From Billgrantia campisalis (GTDB lineage: Bacteria > Pseudomonadota > Gammaproteobacteria > Pseudomonadales > Halomonadaceae), in the NCBI RefSeq assembly GCF_022341425.1, contig NZ_JABFUC010000012.1:1-64000 (forward strand): a stretch of DNA of 64,000 nucleotides, in the 5' to 3' direction. Under the pieces are notes generated by a model. It did no database searches. It saw only the letters and a list, made by a program, of their open reading frames with translations, and was not told the DNA's origin. Each line of letters begins with the position of its first letter. The stretch's first letter is position 1. The position numbers and the translations under genes were made by a program. Shown here one piece after another: positions 9,333 to 18,946 of this stretch.

Positions 9333-12215
9333 TCAGGCGCGGGAGTCACTGGGCAGAGCGTGCTCCTCCTGGCAGGGGCGTTCGAGGGGCGGGGAGGTGC
9401 TGGGCCTGGCCAGCAGGAAGCCCTGCATGCTGTCGCAGCCGGCGGCGGCCAGGTAGTGGAACTGCTCCCAGGTCTCCACCCCTTCGGCGAGCACGCTCAT
9501 CTCCAGACGATGCCCCAGGTCGATGATGCTGCAGATGATCGCCTCGTCCTTGGGGTTGCGGCCGATGTCCTTGACGAAGCAGCGATCGATCTTGATGCGG
9601 TCCAGCGGCATCTTCTTGAGGCGATTGAACGAGGAGTAGCCGGTTCCGAAGTCGTCCAGGGCCAGGCGGTAGCCGGCGTGGCGCAGGGCCTTGAGCTGCT
9701 GGAAGGCGAAATCCGGGTCGAGGTGCAGCAGGGTCTCGGTGATCTCCAGCTCCAGCCGGCGCCGCGACACGCCGGCCGCGTCCACCTGGCGGTTCAGGCA
9801 GTCGACGAAGTCGGACTGCAGCAGCTGCAGGGGGGATATGTTCACGGCCACGTAGGGAATACGCAGGGCCTCAGCGTCCCAGGCGGCGATCTGCCGGCAG
9901 GCCATCTCGATCACCTGCCAGCCGATCGGCACGATCAGCTGGGTCTCCTCGGCCAGGGGAATGAACTCTCCCGGCGATACCATGCCGCGCCGCGGGTGGT
10001 CCCAGCGCAGCAGGGCCTCGACGCCGTCCAGCGTCCTGTCCGCCAGGGTGTACTGGGCCTGGAAATGCAGCAGCAGCTGGTCGGTGCCGATCGCCAGGCG
10101 CAGGTCCTGCTCCAGGGAGAAGTGCTGCTGGGTGGCGTCCGTCTGGCTGTGCTGGTAGCGCAGGACCCGGTTCTTGCCCAGCGACTTGGCGTTGTGCAGC
10201 GCAGTGTCGGCGTTGCGCAGCAGCGTATGGTGTTCGATGCCGTGCTGGGGGCATAGGGCCAGCCCCATGCTGGCGGTGATCTGTAGATGCAGGCCGTCCA
10301 CGCTGATCGCCTTGCGGGTCTCGTCCAGCAGGCGCTCGGCGGTCTCCTCGGGCACCGCATCCGGGGTCAGCCGCTGGAGCAGCACGAACTCGTCGCCGCC
10401 CAGGCGAAACAGCTCGCTCTCCTCCGGCAGGGCGGCCTGCCAGCGCCGGGTCAGCTCGATCAACAGCTGGTCGCCGGTCATGTGGCCCAGGCTGTCGTTG
10501 ATCAGCTTGAAGCGGTCCAGGTCCATGAACAGCAGCGCGAAAGGGGGGTGCTCGGGCTGTTCCAGCAGCGCTGTCATCTCCTGTTCCAGCCGCAGTCGGT
10601 TGGGTAGCCCGGTCAAGGGGTCATGGTGCGCCTGGTGGCGCAGGGAGTGTGTCTGCTCGGCGACGCGGCGGGCCAGGCTGTCCTCACGGCCGTACATGCC
10701 AAGAATCACGCCGGAGGCCAGGGCGCCGACCAGCACCAGCAGCATCTGGAACTCCAGCGAGCTGTTCTCGGAGCTGGTGGCACGGTAGGCGTGGCCGGCG
10801 CTCATCTCCACCTGCCAGCGCTGCTGGGCGAAGTCGAAGGCGAAGCCAGCGCGATAGAGCTCGCCGCTGTCCATGTCGCTTTCCGGCAGATGCCGGTAGA
10901 AGGTCTCATCGGCTTCCTTGAGGGTCAGGGCGACATGCTCGAGACCGCTCATCGCGATGGCCGCCTCCACCATGCGCTGGATGGTGAAGACGCCGGCCAT
11001 GAAGCCGACCAGCTGCTTGTCGCGGTCGAGCAGGCCGCCGTTCTGGGCATCGGGATTGAGATAGACCGGCTGCAGGATCAGCGCGCCGGGCTCGTCGGGG
11101 GCCTGGGTCAGGTTGAGAATCTCGGTGGCCACCGGTCGGCCGGTTTCCTGGGCCTGTATGACCCAGCGGCGCCGGTCGGGCTCGGAGAGCAGGTTGAAGC
11201 CGAGTGCCGCGGTGTTGGCGGCGAAGGGTTCGACGTACTGCACCACGACCAGCGGGTCGTCGGGCTCGGGGGACTCGCCATAGACCGCGAACGCCGGCCA
11301 GTCCAGCAGCGCTTGCGTGCGCCGCTCGAAGGCCTCGCGCTCCTCGGCGGCGACGATGGGGTCCCAGGAGTAGGCCAGCACCGCCGGGTTGTCGGCAAAG
11401 ATATCGCTTGTCACCGCCCGGAAGGCATCGGGTGACATGCCCTGCTGCTGGGTGAACTCGCGTTCGAGTCGGCCGAGGTCGGCCAGATTCTGCTGATAGA
11501 GGTGATTGAGGTTGGCCTGCAGGACGGCCATGTCCCGCTGGAAGCCGTTGGCCAGCTGGCGCTCCAGCTGAAACAGGTAGGCCTGGTTGGTGACCAGAAT
11601 GGCGGTGAGTCCGCCGGCGAGCAGCACCACCAGGCGCCGATGCAGGCCTGGGCTGCGGCGTTGATGGGGCGGGGTGAGCAGGGCCAGACACAGCGGAGCC
11701 ATGAGGATGACGCCGAAGCTGTCGCCCAGCCACCAGGTCAGCCAGTCGTGGGCCAGGCTCATGCCCCCGGTCGGCTGGGTCAGCCACCACAGGCTGGTGA
11801 CGCCGATGCTGGCGCTGATCAGGGTGCTGCCGAAGCCCGCCAGGAGGATGAAGCGTCCCAGGCGGATGTCGCCGCGCAGCGAGACCGGGTCGCCGAGGCG
11901 CTTCAGCAGGTAGGTACCCGCCGCCGCCTGCAGGGTCACGCCGACGGCGATCAGCAGGGCCGAGAAGAATAGCTCCGGGGTCAGGGCAAAGCTCCACTGG
12001 GTGGGCATGCCCAGGTTGAACAACAGACTGCCCAGGCCGGCCCCCGGCAGGATGCGATAGCCGAAGTGTCGTCCCGCCGCCAGTGCGACCCCGGCGGGGA
12101 GCCAGAAGGGAATGATCTGGGAATGTAACCCAGAGTGACTGACGACAACGCCCATCAGGAGATAGACGAGCGCAAGCGCGGGTATAAGGCCCCACAGTGA
12201 TGGTCGAGAGCGCAA
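9333..12215 (-). CDS. MASE1-CHASE-GGDEF-EAL cyclic-di-GMP turnover protein
   Basis: The 960-residue inner-membrane protein starts with a multi-span MASE1 sensor (about residues 1-220). A CHASE-type extracytoplasmic sensor follows (about 235-480), then a last span near 490-510. The GGDEF domain has an intact LGGDEF motif near residue 607. The EAL domain has EALLRW near 731, DDFGTGYSS and AEGVET. Both catalytic signatures are complete, so it may make, degrade or switch between the two activities on cyclic di-GMP. It is convergent with the lysR gene and followed by the tungstate operon, with no obvious functional link. The signal sensed is unknown. Confidence 0.93.
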   Translation of the reverse strand: MRSRPSLWGLIPALALVYLLMGVVVSHSGLHSQIIPFWLPAGVALAAGRHFGYRILPGAGLGSLLFNLGMPTQWSFALTPELFFSALLIAVGVTLQAAAGTYLLKRLGDPVSLRGDIRLGRFILLAGFGSTLISASIGVTSLWWLTQPTGGMSLAHDWLTWWLGDSFGVILMAPLCLALLTPPHQRRSPGLHRRLVVLLAGGLTAILVTNQAYLFQLERQLANGFQRDMAVLQANLNHLYQQNLADLGRLEREFTQQQGMSPDAFRAVTSDIFADNPAVLAYSWDPIVAAEEREAFERRTQALLDWPAFAVYGESPEPDDPLVVVQYVEPFAANTAALGFNLLSEPDRRRWVIQAQETGRPVATEILNLTQAPDEPGALILQPVYLNPDAQNGGLLDRDKQLVGFMAGVFTIQRMVEAAIAMSGLEHVALTLKEADETFYRHLPESDMDSGELYRAGFAFDFAQQRWQVEMSAGHAYRATSSENSSLEFQMLLVLVGALASGVILGMYGREDSLARRVAEQTHSLRHQAHHDPLTGLPNRLRLEQEMTALLEQPEHPPFALLFMDLDRFKLINDSLGHMTGDQLLIELTRRWQAALPEESELFRLGGDEFVLLQRLTPDAVPEETAERLLDETRKAISVDGLHLQITASMGLALCPQHGIEHHTLLRNADTALHNAKSLGKNRVLRYQHSQTDATQQHFSLEQDLRLAIGTDQLLLHFQAQYTLADRTLDGVEALLRWDHPRRGMVSPGEFIPLAEETQLIVPIGWQVIEMACRQIAAWDAEALRIPYVAVNISPLQLLQSDFVDCLNRQVDAAGVSRRRLELEITETLLHLDPDFAFQQLKALRHAGYRLALDDFGTGYSSFNRLKKMPLDRIKIDRCFVKDIGRNPKDEAIICSIIDLGHRLEMSVLAEGVETWEQFHYLAAAGCDSMQGFLLARPSTSPPLERPCQEEHALPSDSRA

Positions 12216-12315
12216 CGCTATCCTCCAGGCATGCTGTCCGGTGTCATCCCCATTAAGGCACAGTTACTTGCAGGGTTACAGATATACGAAACGATCAGGG
12301 TGGCCGGGCGAGGCG

Positions 12316-13170
12316 TCATAGGACAGCCGGAAAGAACAGCGGTTCGCCGTCGAGGCGGAATTCGGCGATGGCGTCCTGGCCCTCCTCCGAAAGCAGCCAG
12401 TCATGCCACTGTTCGGCCAGGTCGTGCCTGAGGTGGGGGTGGCGTTCGCGGGAGAGCAGCAGGCTGGCGTAGCCATTGAACAGCGCCTCGTCACACTCGA
12501 ACAGCACCGCAAGCGCCTGGCGATTGACGAAGGTCGCCCAACTGGCGCGGTCGGCGAGCGCGTAGGCGTCCATGGCGGCGGCGGTGTTGAGGGTGGCGCC
12601 CATGGCGCTGCCCAGTTCGCGGTACCAGGGGGCGCTGGGTTCGATTCCTGCGGCAGCCCAGAGGCGCTGCTCGGCGCGGTGGGTGCCGCTGTCGTCGCCG
12701 CGGGAGGTGAAGGGCGCCTCGGCGGCGGCGATCCGGGCGAAGGCTTCAGCCGCGGTTGGCGCTTCATCGATCGCCGCCGGATCCTCGGTGGGGCCGATCA
12801 GCACGTAGTCGTTAAACATGATGTCGGCCCGTTCGCTGGCGTGCCCCGCGGCGATCAGCGCGGCTTCGCCCGCGGGGTCGTGAACCAGCAGGGCGTCGGC
12901 GTCGCCGCGCCGAGCGAGGGCGAAGGCCTGGCCGGTGCCCACCGCGACCACCCGCACCTCGATGCCCGTTGCGTTGTGAAAACGCGGCAGCAGGTGGTCG
13001 AAGAGCCCGGACTGCTCGGTGGAGGTGGTGGAGGCGAGCAGCAGGACCTTGTCCGCCGCCGCGGCCGTGCCGGCGGCCAGGGTGCTGACCAGGCTCAGCA
13101 CGCTCAGCGCCATGACGGCCGGGCGCGGGGAGTGGGAGCGGTGCGAGCCTCGACGCGAGCGTCTCATCAT
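12316..13170 (-). CDS. tupA: Tungstate ABC transporter substrate-binding protein
   Basis: The 284-residue protein has a basic N-terminus and hydrophobic signal peptide ending near AAGTAAAAD. It then carries the TTSTEQSGLFDHLLP anion-binding signature of TupA-type tungstate/molybdate binders. VAVGTGQAF and DALLVHDP are also typical. A second methionine at residue 20 is an alternative start that keeps the signal peptide. It is the third gene of the leftward tupBCA set and starts 4 bp after tupC ends. Tungstate or molybdate would supply pterin-cofactor enzymes. Confidence 0.9.
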   Translation of the reverse strand: MMRRSRRGSHRSHSPRPAVMALSVLSLVSTLAAGTAAAADKVLLLASTTSTEQSGLFDHLLPRFHNATGIEVRVVAVGTGQAFALARRGDADALLVHDPAGEAALIAAGHASERADIMFNDYVLIGPTEDPAAIDEAPTAAEAFARIAAAEAPFTSRGDDSGTHRAEQRLWAAAGIEPSAPWYRELGSAMGATLNTAAAMDAYALADRASWATFVNRQALAVLFECDEALFNGYASLLLSRERHPHLRHDLAEQWHDWLLSEEGQDAIAEFRLDGEPLFFPAVL

Positions 13171-13174
13171 GGCC

Positions 13175-13939
13175 TCACCAGATCAGCTCGCCGGAGACGA
13201 AGGCGCGGGCCAGCGGGGTGCGGGGCTCGGCGAAGAAGCGCTCGGCGGGGGCATGCTCGACCACGCGGCCCTCGTGGAGGAAGACCACATCGTCGGCCAG
13301 GCGGCGTGCCTGGTTCAGGTCGTGGGTGGACATCAGGACATGCGTGCCCTGCCCATGGAAGGCGAGCACGGCCGCTTCCACCTCGCGTATGGAGGCCGGG
13401 TCCAGCGCCGAGGTGGGCTCGTCGAGAAACAGCACCTCGGGGGCCAGGGCCCAGGCTCGAGCCAGGGCCAGGCGCTGCTGCTCGCCCCCCGAGAGCACCC
13501 GCGCCGGTCGGTCGGCCAGTCCCCCCAGACCGAATCGCTCCAGCGCCGCGGCGGCCAGGCCGCGACGCCGGCGCCAGGGCACTCGCTGGGCGGCCAGCGC
13601 GTAGGTGAGGTTGGCCAGCGCCGAGCGGCGCAGCATCACCGGACGCTGGAAGACCATGGCTTGGCGCAGCGGGCGCCCGCTCGAGTGGGTCTGCCAGTGG
13701 ATCCGGCCGCTGCTGGGGGCAAGCAGGCCATGGGCCAGACGCATCAGCAGGCTCTTGCCGGCCCCGTTGGGCCCCAGGATCAGGGTGCGGCCTCTGGGCG
13801 GCAGGGTCAGGGAGACGTCGTGCAGCAGCGTTCGACCGCGGTGGGCAAAGCCCAGCCCCTCCAGGCGCAGCAGCGGCGCCTGGGCGGGATGTGCCGGACG
13901 CCGGTGTCGGTCGTCGATGGGGGTGCTCAGGTCGGTCAT
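13175..13939 (-). CDS. tupC: Tungstate ABC transporter ATP-binding protein
   Basis: This 254-residue ABC ATPase shows Walker A (GPNGAGKS), the ABC signature (LSGGEQQR), Walker B (VLFLDEPTSALD) and the switch histidine (STHDL). It would energise tungstate import with TupA and TupB. Its start overlaps the tupB stop by four bases, so the genes are translationally coupled. The short phosphate/molybdate-like architecture without a regulatory domain fits the Tup family. Confidence 0.9.
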   Translation of the reverse strand: MTDLSTPIDDRHRRPAHPAQAPLLRLEGLGFAHRGRTLLHDVSLTLPPRGRTLILGPNGAGKSLLMRLAHGLLAPSSGRIHWQTHSSGRPLRQAMVFQRPVMLRRSALANLTYALAAQRVPWRRRRGLAAAALERFGLGGLADRPARVLSGGEQQRLALARAWALAPEVLFLDEPTSALDPASIREVEAAVLAFHGQGTHVLMSTHDLNQARRLADDVVFLHEGRVVEHAPAERFFAEPRTPLARAFVSGELIW

Positions 13940-14640
13940 CCCAGGCGTCTCCGGGCGCGTTCGCCGATCAGGTAGGCGGCGGCGTTGACCAGCGCCACCA
14001 AACCCAGCAGCACCAGGCCGAGGCCCAGCGCCAGGGCCAGGTTACCGCGGCTGGTCTCCAGGGCGATAGCGGTGGTCATCACCCGGGTCACGCCCTCGAT
14101 GTTGCCGCCGACGATCAGCACCGCGCCGACCTCGGCGCTGGCCCGGCCGAAGCCGGCCAGCACCACCGTCATCAGCGTGAAGCGCGCGTCCCACAGCAGC
14201 CCCGGCATGGCGCCCAGGCGGGTGATGCCGAAGGAGCTTAGCTGCTCGCGATACTCCTGCCACAGGGTGTCGATATGGTCGCGGGTCAGGGCGGCGATGA
14301 TCGGCAACACTAGCAGGGTCTGGGCGATCACCATGGCCGTCGGGGTGAACAGCAGCCCCAGGTTGCCCAGCGGGCCGGCCCGGGAGAGCAGCAGGTAGAT
14401 GACCAGCCCCGCGACCACCGGCGGCAGGCCCATGAAGGCGTTGAGCAGGGTGACCACCAGGCCGCGGCCAGGGAAGCGCCACAGCGCCAGCGCCGCCCCC
14501 AGCGGCAGGCCGATCACCGCGCCGATCAGCACCGCCGCCAGCGAGACCTGCAGCGACAGCGTCACGATGCTGACCAGCATGGGGTCGAGACTGAGGAGCA
14601 GGGTCAGGGCGGACTGGAAGGCGTTGTCGGTCTCCGGCAT
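13936..14640 (-). CDS. tupB: Tungstate ABC transporter permease
   Basis: The 234-residue permease has about five spans and the binding-protein-dependent EAA-like segment around SAEVGAVLIVGGNIEGVTRVM, which is characteristic of TupB. It is the first gene of the operon. No clear molybdate/tungstate operator is visible in the 216-bp region upstream. Confidence 0.9.
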   Translation of the reverse strand: MPETDNAFQSALTLLLSLDPMLVSIVTLSLQVSLAAVLIGAVIGLPLGAALALWRFPGRGLVVTLLNAFMGLPPVVAGLVIYLLLSRAGPLGNLGLLFTPTAMVIAQTLLVLPIIAALTRDHIDTLWQEYREQLSSFGITRLGAMPGLLWDARFTLMTVVLAGFGRASAEVGAVLIVGGNIEGVTRVMTTAIALETSRGNLALALGLGLVLLGLVALVNAAAYLIGERARRRLG

Positions 14641-14782
14641 TGCGCGTCTCTGGCGAGCGAGGTGGTCGGCGGTTCGTCACCGCTATCCTACGCTACGCCA
14701 GCCTGGGCGGCATTCGCGAAACGACACCGGCGAGCCTCTCTGGCCCGCGGCAATGCCGGACGCAGGGGGCCCTGTGCCATTG

Positions 14783-14816
14783 AAAAAGCCGACAGAGCGC
14801 ATTGTCTGCCGGCTTT
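14783..14816 (-). terminator. Rho-independent terminator of the OmpA-family gene
   Basis: AAAGCCG and CAGA pair with TCTG and CGGCTTT across one A-C bulge, around an eight-base loop. On the minus strand a run of T residues follows. It lies 41 bp beyond the stop of the leftward OmpA-family gene. Confidence 0.85.
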
Positions 14817-14856
14817 ACCAGCCCTTTACCTTGCCTTTAGCCGAGGGCCGGACGCA

Positions 14857-16968
14857 TCAGTGACGGGCCATGCTGGCATCGATCAATGGGGTGATCCGTC
14901 GGACGCTGGCGCGCCGGTTTTCCTGGCTGGGCCCCTGCGTGTCCACTTTCAGGTAGCGTTCACCATAGCCTTGTACGATCAGGTTTTCCGGAGGAATGGC
15001 GAAGTATTCCGTCAATGCCAGGGCAACGGCTTCCGCTCGTCGGTCGGAAAGGCCGAGGTTCATCAGATCCGACCCGACGGCGTCGGTGTGCCCCTCGACC
15101 AGGAAGATTTCGTTCGGGTGCTCCTCGATGATATCGGCCATGGTAAGCCCTATCATGCGCAGGGCTTCGGCTTCGGAAGGCTGGATAGCCGACGAGCCGG
15201 TGGCAAACTGGATGACGTCAAGATCGACGCGCGGCATCAAGTCGCGGAGACGCTGGTTCTCGCGCACCTGTCGGAGCGTGAAAACCTGCTCGAACTCCTG
15301 TACCGGCGGCGCCAACAGCGCCTGGCGCAGGATATCCTGATCGGCGCGACGGTAATTGACCACGTAACGATCATCCGGCAGGTCGTGGTGCAGGGGAGGG
15401 AGCGACTCGTTCAGTTCGACGGAAGATACCCAGCTGTCGGTCCTGCGGGTTTCGTCGATCAGCACGATAGCCGTGTCATCGGGAAGATAACGGGTACGCT
15501 TGAGCACGAAGCCACCGGAATCGCGAATGGTCACGATCCGGCTGCCATCCTCGCGAGTGACGGTGGAGCGGGTGACGCCATCGGCAAAGGATTCGGTGGT
15601 CTCGGTGACCCCGGGGCGACGCAGCAGCAGGTTCTCGTCCTTGCGCACATGCAGTTCGCCGTCACGTTCGACGATCATGCGGTCGCCTTGATCCGCGACG
15701 ACACGTCCACCCAGCTGTGGAATCAAGGCGCCCACGACGGCACCCGCCGCGGCGGCGCCCAGGTACTTCCACATCTGGCTCTTGTCACTCTCGGTCTCTG
15801 ACGCCGTCGCGACCTTGACTTCCTCGTCGCTGCTGCGGGTGGTGTCGGAGGTCACGACTTCCTCGGACGTCGTGGTGGCTTCTTGGGTGTCGAGGTCGGC
15901 GACAGCGGCCAGGGCTTGTGCTTCAGCCTCGGCGAGGGCTTGAGCGTCCTCCTCGGCCTGCTGCTTGGCCAGGGCCTCTGCCTCGGCTTTCTCTATGGCC
16001 TCCTGCTCGGCCAGGGCATCGGCTTCGGCCTGCTCGATGGCTTGCTGCTCGGCCAGGGCGTCGGCTTCGGCCTGTTCGGCCTGCTGCTCGGCCAGGGCGT
16101 CGGCTTCGGCCTGCTCGACGGCCTGCTGTTCGGCCAGGGCATCGGCTTCGGCTTTGTCGATAGCTTCCTGCTCGGCCAGGGCATCGGCCTCGGCCTGCTC
16201 GACGGCTTCCTGCTCGGCCAGGGCGTCGGCTTCGGCTTTGTCGATAGCTTCCTGCTCGGCCAGGGCATCGGCCTCGGCCTGCTCGACGGCCTGCTGCTCG
16301 GCCAGGGCATCGGCTTCGGCCTGCTCGACGGCCTGCTGTTCGGCTAGAGCGTCGGCTTCGGCCTGTTCGGCCTGCTGTTCGGCCAGGGCATCGGCCTCGG
16401 CCTGTTCGATGGCTTGCTGCTCGGCTAGAGCGTCGGCTTCGGCTTTGTCGATAGCTTCCTGCTCGGCCAGGGCATCGGCCTCGGCCTGCTCGACGGCCTG
16501 CTCGACGGCCTGCTGTTCGGCTAGAGCGTCGGCTTCGGCTTGTTCGGCCTGCTGTTCGGCCAGGGCATCGGCCTCGGCCTGTTCGATGGCCTGCTGCTCG
16601 GCCAGGGCGTCGGCTTCGGCTTTGTCGATAGCTTCCTGCTCGGCCAGGGCATCGGCCTCGGCCTGTTCGACGGCTTGCTGCTCGGCCAGGGCGTCGGCTT
16701 CGGCCTGTTCGATGGCTTCCTGTTCGGCCAGGGCATCGGCTTCGGCGTCGGCCTTGGCCTCGGCCTGCTCGATGGCCTGCTGCTCGGCCAGGGCGTCGGC
16801 TAGGGCTTCCGCTTCAGTGTCTTCTGCGGACTCTGTGACCTGAGCGAGTTGAATGATCTCGGTATCGGCAGGCGTTATCAGCGCCGTCTGGGCAATACCT
16901 GGGCTCATTAGCGACAGCGATGCCACAAGCACCGCGGGCTTTCTGAGAATACGCATTCGCTGTTTCAT
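14857..16968 (-). CDS. OmpA-family outer-membrane protein with long Ala/Glu repeat region
   Basis: The protein is about 703 residues. A signal peptide ends near PGIAQT. About twenty copies of a 14-residue unit (consensus AEADALAEQQAIEQ) follow, from roughly residue 54 to 343. After a threonine/serine linker comes a glycine/alanine-rich span (YLGAAAAGAVVGALIP), a middle domain, and a C-terminal OmpA peptidoglycan-binding domain (IQFATGSSAIQPSE; FLVEGHTDAVGS; LSDRRAEAVAL; GYGERY). I prefer the second ATG at 16968 because AGGA lies about 8 bp upstream of it. The ATG at 16974 is only 2 bp from it. The repeats predict a long helical or coiled-coil rod projecting into the periplasm. It is monocistronic, with its own terminator. 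Confidence 0.85.
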   Translation of the reverse strand: MKQRMRILRKPAVLVASLSLMSPGIAQTALITPADTEIIQLAQVTESAEDTEAEALADALAEQQAIEQAEAKADAEADALAEQEAIEQAEADALAEQQAVEQAEADALAEQEAIDKAEADALAEQQAIEQAEADALAEQQAEQAEADALAEQQAVEQAVEQAEADALAEQEAIDKAEADALAEQQAIEQAEADALAEQQAEQAEADALAEQQAVEQAEADALAEQQAVEQAEADALAEQEAIDKAEADALAEQEAVEQAEADALAEQEAIDKAEADALAEQQAVEQAEADALAEQQAEQAEADALAEQQAIEQAEADALAEQEAIEKAEAEALAKQQAEEDAQALAEAEAQALAAVADLDTQEATTTSEEVVTSDTTRSSDEEVKVATASETESDKSQMWKYLGAAAAGAVVGALIPQLGGRVVADQGDRMIVERDGELHVRKDENLLLRRPGVTETTESFADGVTRSTVTREDGSRIVTIRDSGGFVLKRTRYLPDDTAIVLIDETRRTDSWVSSVELNESLPPLHHDLPDDRYVVNYRRADQDILRQALLAPPVQEFEQVFTLRQVRENQRLRDLMPRVDLDVIQFATGSSAIQPSEAEALRMIGLTMADIIEEHPNEIFLVEGHTDAVGSDLMNLGLSDRRAEAVALALTEYFAIPPENLIVQGYGERYLKVDTQGPSQENRRASVRRITPLIDASMARH
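15946..16815 (-). repeat. Array of about 20 tandem 42-bp coding repeats
   Basis: The unit is normally 14 codons (42 bp). Three copies lack one codon (13 residues) and one has four extra residues (a doubled AVEQ). Positions 10-14 of the unit vary among QAIEQ, QAVEQ, EAIDK and EAVEQ, while the first nine residues are nearly invariant. Such near-identical repeats are prone to copy-number change. The lack of stops on the opposite strand creates long false antisense frames. Confidence 0.95.
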
Positions 16969-17269
16969 GTTCATCTTCCTCGACTAGCGCCCTGGGGTGG
17001 ATCGCCGTGCTCTGCCAATCTGCCGAGGCAAGTTTCGTTTTCTGAGGTGAGTGACTAAGCGGGAGCCCTGGCAAGCAAGGAGGGAGAGGAGCGACTACCC
17101 CACCTGATGGATTCAGCATGGCCTAAGAAACGTGAATCATCGGTACGACAGCGCACACAGGAGTTCGATTGTCCGATTGCCCCTGCCCACTGGCGTCGTG
17201 GCACGGGTCAGCCATATCGCCCTGGGCCAGGTACTGTCGCGGCAGCGGGGAAGGTCGGAGGTCATCCGG

Positions 17270-17743
17270 TTACAGCAGTAGATCACCCTCGAGGGGCACG
17301 AAGCGTGTGGCCGAGCGCATCAGTGCGCCGGCGGTGAGCGGGGGGACACCGTAGACTTCGACCTCCACGCCGTAATCGCGGCGCAGGGTGTCGGCCAGCA
17401 GCGCGAAGTCACCGTCGCCGGAGGCCAGTACCACCACGTCGACCCCCTCGGCGTGTTTCACCGCATCCAGGGTGATGCCTACGTCCCAGTCGCCCTTGGC
17501 CGAGCCGTCGGCCCGCTGGATGAAGGGTTTGAGCTTCACCTCGAAGCCGATGGCCCGCAGGATGTTCTGGAACTGGCGCTGCTTCTCGTCGCCCCGGTCG
17601 ATGGCGTAGGCGAATGCCCTGACCACCCGACGCCCCCGGGTCGCGCGCGCCCAGAGGGCGTTATAGTCGATATGCCGGCCGTAGGCATGGCGAGCGGTGT
17701 AATACAGGTTCTGCACGTCCACCAACAGCAGAGCGTTCTGCAT
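17270..17743 (-). CDS. NYN-domain (LabA/DUF88-type) putative ribonuclease
   Basis: The 157-residue protein is a single NYN domain of the PIN-like nuclease fold. The acidic residues expected at the metal site are visible in LLVDVQNLYY, KGDWDVGITLDA and LASGDGDFALL. I start it at the ATG at 17743 (MQNALLLVD), where the domain begins. Upstream sequence in this frame belongs to the preceding gene. It lies 2 bp after the patatin gene and is probably co-transcribed. The RNA target is unknown. Confidence 0.85.
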   Translation of the reverse strand: MQNALLLVDVQNLYYTARHAYGRHIDYNALWARATRGRRVVRAFAYAIDRGDEKQRQFQNILRAIGFEVKLKPFIQRADGSAKGDWDVGITLDAVKHAEGVDVVVLASGDGDFALLADTLRRDYGVEVEVYGVPPLTAGALMRSATRFVPLEGDLLL

Positions 17744-17745
17744 GG

Positions 17746-18822
17746 TCAGGTACCACCGCCGTTGGAGGGGGGCTCCGCGGGCCGGCAGGGACGGAAGGTG
17801 TCCTGAAACACCGCATTCAGGTCGAAGGTCGAGCGCTCGCCGAGCGCATCGAAGTGGGCCTCCAGCCACTGTTCGGCCCAGCTGCGTCCCTGGGCGTGCA
17901 GGCGGGAAATGAAGTCCCACTCGGCGTTCATCTTGCTGGAAGCGCTGAGTTGTTCGACGTCATGCTCGGCATGGATCAGGTGCAGGCGCATGGCGCGGTA
18001 GGCCTCCATTTCCAGCCCTTCGGCATCGATCAGCTGCTGCAGCAGCTGAATGCTGCGCAGCTCCTTGATTAGGCTCGAATTGAAGGTGATCTCGTTGACT
18101 CGGTTGATGATATCGCGGGCGCTGTCGGGCAAGGAACGACGCACCAGGGGGTTGACCTGTACCACCACCAGATCGCGACAGCCCTGATCGTCGACCAGCG
18201 GGTAGAGTGCCGGGTTGCCGCTGTAGCCGCCGTCCCAGTAGGCTTCGCCGTCGATCTCCACGGCCGGGAACATGAACGGCAGGCAGGCCGAGGCCATCAC
18301 ACTGTCGGCGGTCAGCTCGGGTTGGCGGAAAATCGTCGCCCGACCGGTGCGCACGTTGGTGGCCGTCACGAAAACCTTGACCTTGCGACAGGCGTTGACC
18401 CGCTCGAAATCGACCAGCTCGCTCACCAGGTCGCGCAGCGGATTGATGCCCATGGGATTGAGCTTGGCGGGGGGGATCAGCTGGGTAAGGCTTTCGAAGA
18501 ACAGATAGCTCGGTGAGTGGTCGAGGCTGTCGTTGCCCAGCAGACGATCCAAGGGGGTGCGCTGTATGGGCGAGAAACGCGCTGCGTCGCTGACCCCTTT
18601 CCAGAAGCGGTGCAGGGCCTCACGGGCCGCGTCGCGACCGCCCCTGTGCAGGCCGTCGGCCAGCACCACGGCATTCATGGCCCCGGCACTGGTGCCGCTG
18701 ACGCCGTCGATCTCCAGTCGCTCCTCTTCCAGCAGGCGGTCCAGCACGCCCCAGGTCAGGGCTCCGTGGGAGCCTCCGCCCTGCAGTGCCAGGTCGATGC
18801 GTTTGCGCTCCTTGCGTGTCAT
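17746..18822 (-). CDS. Patatin-like phospholipase
   Basis: The 358-residue protein has the complete patatin signature: the oxyanion loop GGGSHGAL, the nucleophile motif GTSAG and the catalytic aspartate in DGGYSGNP. It has no signal peptide, so it is expected to act in the cytoplasm or at the inner membrane face as a lipid acyl hydrolase. It lies directly upstream of the NYN gene with almost no gap. The biological substrate cannot be told from the sequence. Confidence 0.9.
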   Translation of the reverse strand: MTRKERKRIDLALQGGGSHGALTWGVLDRLLEEERLEIDGVSGTSAGAMNAVVLADGLHRGGRDAAREALHRFWKGVSDAARFSPIQRTPLDRLLGNDSLDHSPSYLFFESLTQLIPPAKLNPMGINPLRDLVSELVDFERVNACRKVKVFVTATNVRTGRATIFRQPELTADSVMASACLPFMFPAVEIDGEAYWDGGYSGNPALYPLVDDQGCRDLVVVQVNPLVRRSLPDSARDIINRVNEITFNSSLIKELRSIQLLQQLIDAEGLEMEAYRAMRLHLIHAEHDVEQLSASSKMNAEWDFISRLHAQGRSWAEQWLEAHFDALGERSTFDLNAVFQDTFRPCRPAEPPSNGGGT

Positions 18823-18946
18823 AGGGGCTCCTTTGTGATGGTAAGTGTCTATGGCGGTGCAGTGTAGGCGCTCTGTACGCCGCTGTCTGCTCGCTGCCTG
18901 GATACCTGAGCGGGGCGGTGTCGAGGCGCGCCGCCGCAGTGCCCGC

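Noticed and set aside
15946..16815. CRISPR-like regular repeat array
   Set aside because: The units are contiguous 42-bp coding repeats without unique spacers, in frame within one gene. No cas genes are present.
15883..16843. Long plus-strand frames encoding serine/alanine- or glycine/leucine-rich repeats
   Set aside because: They arise because the OmpA-family repeat has no stops on the opposite strand. The signal peptide, linker and OmpA domain lie only in the minus frame.
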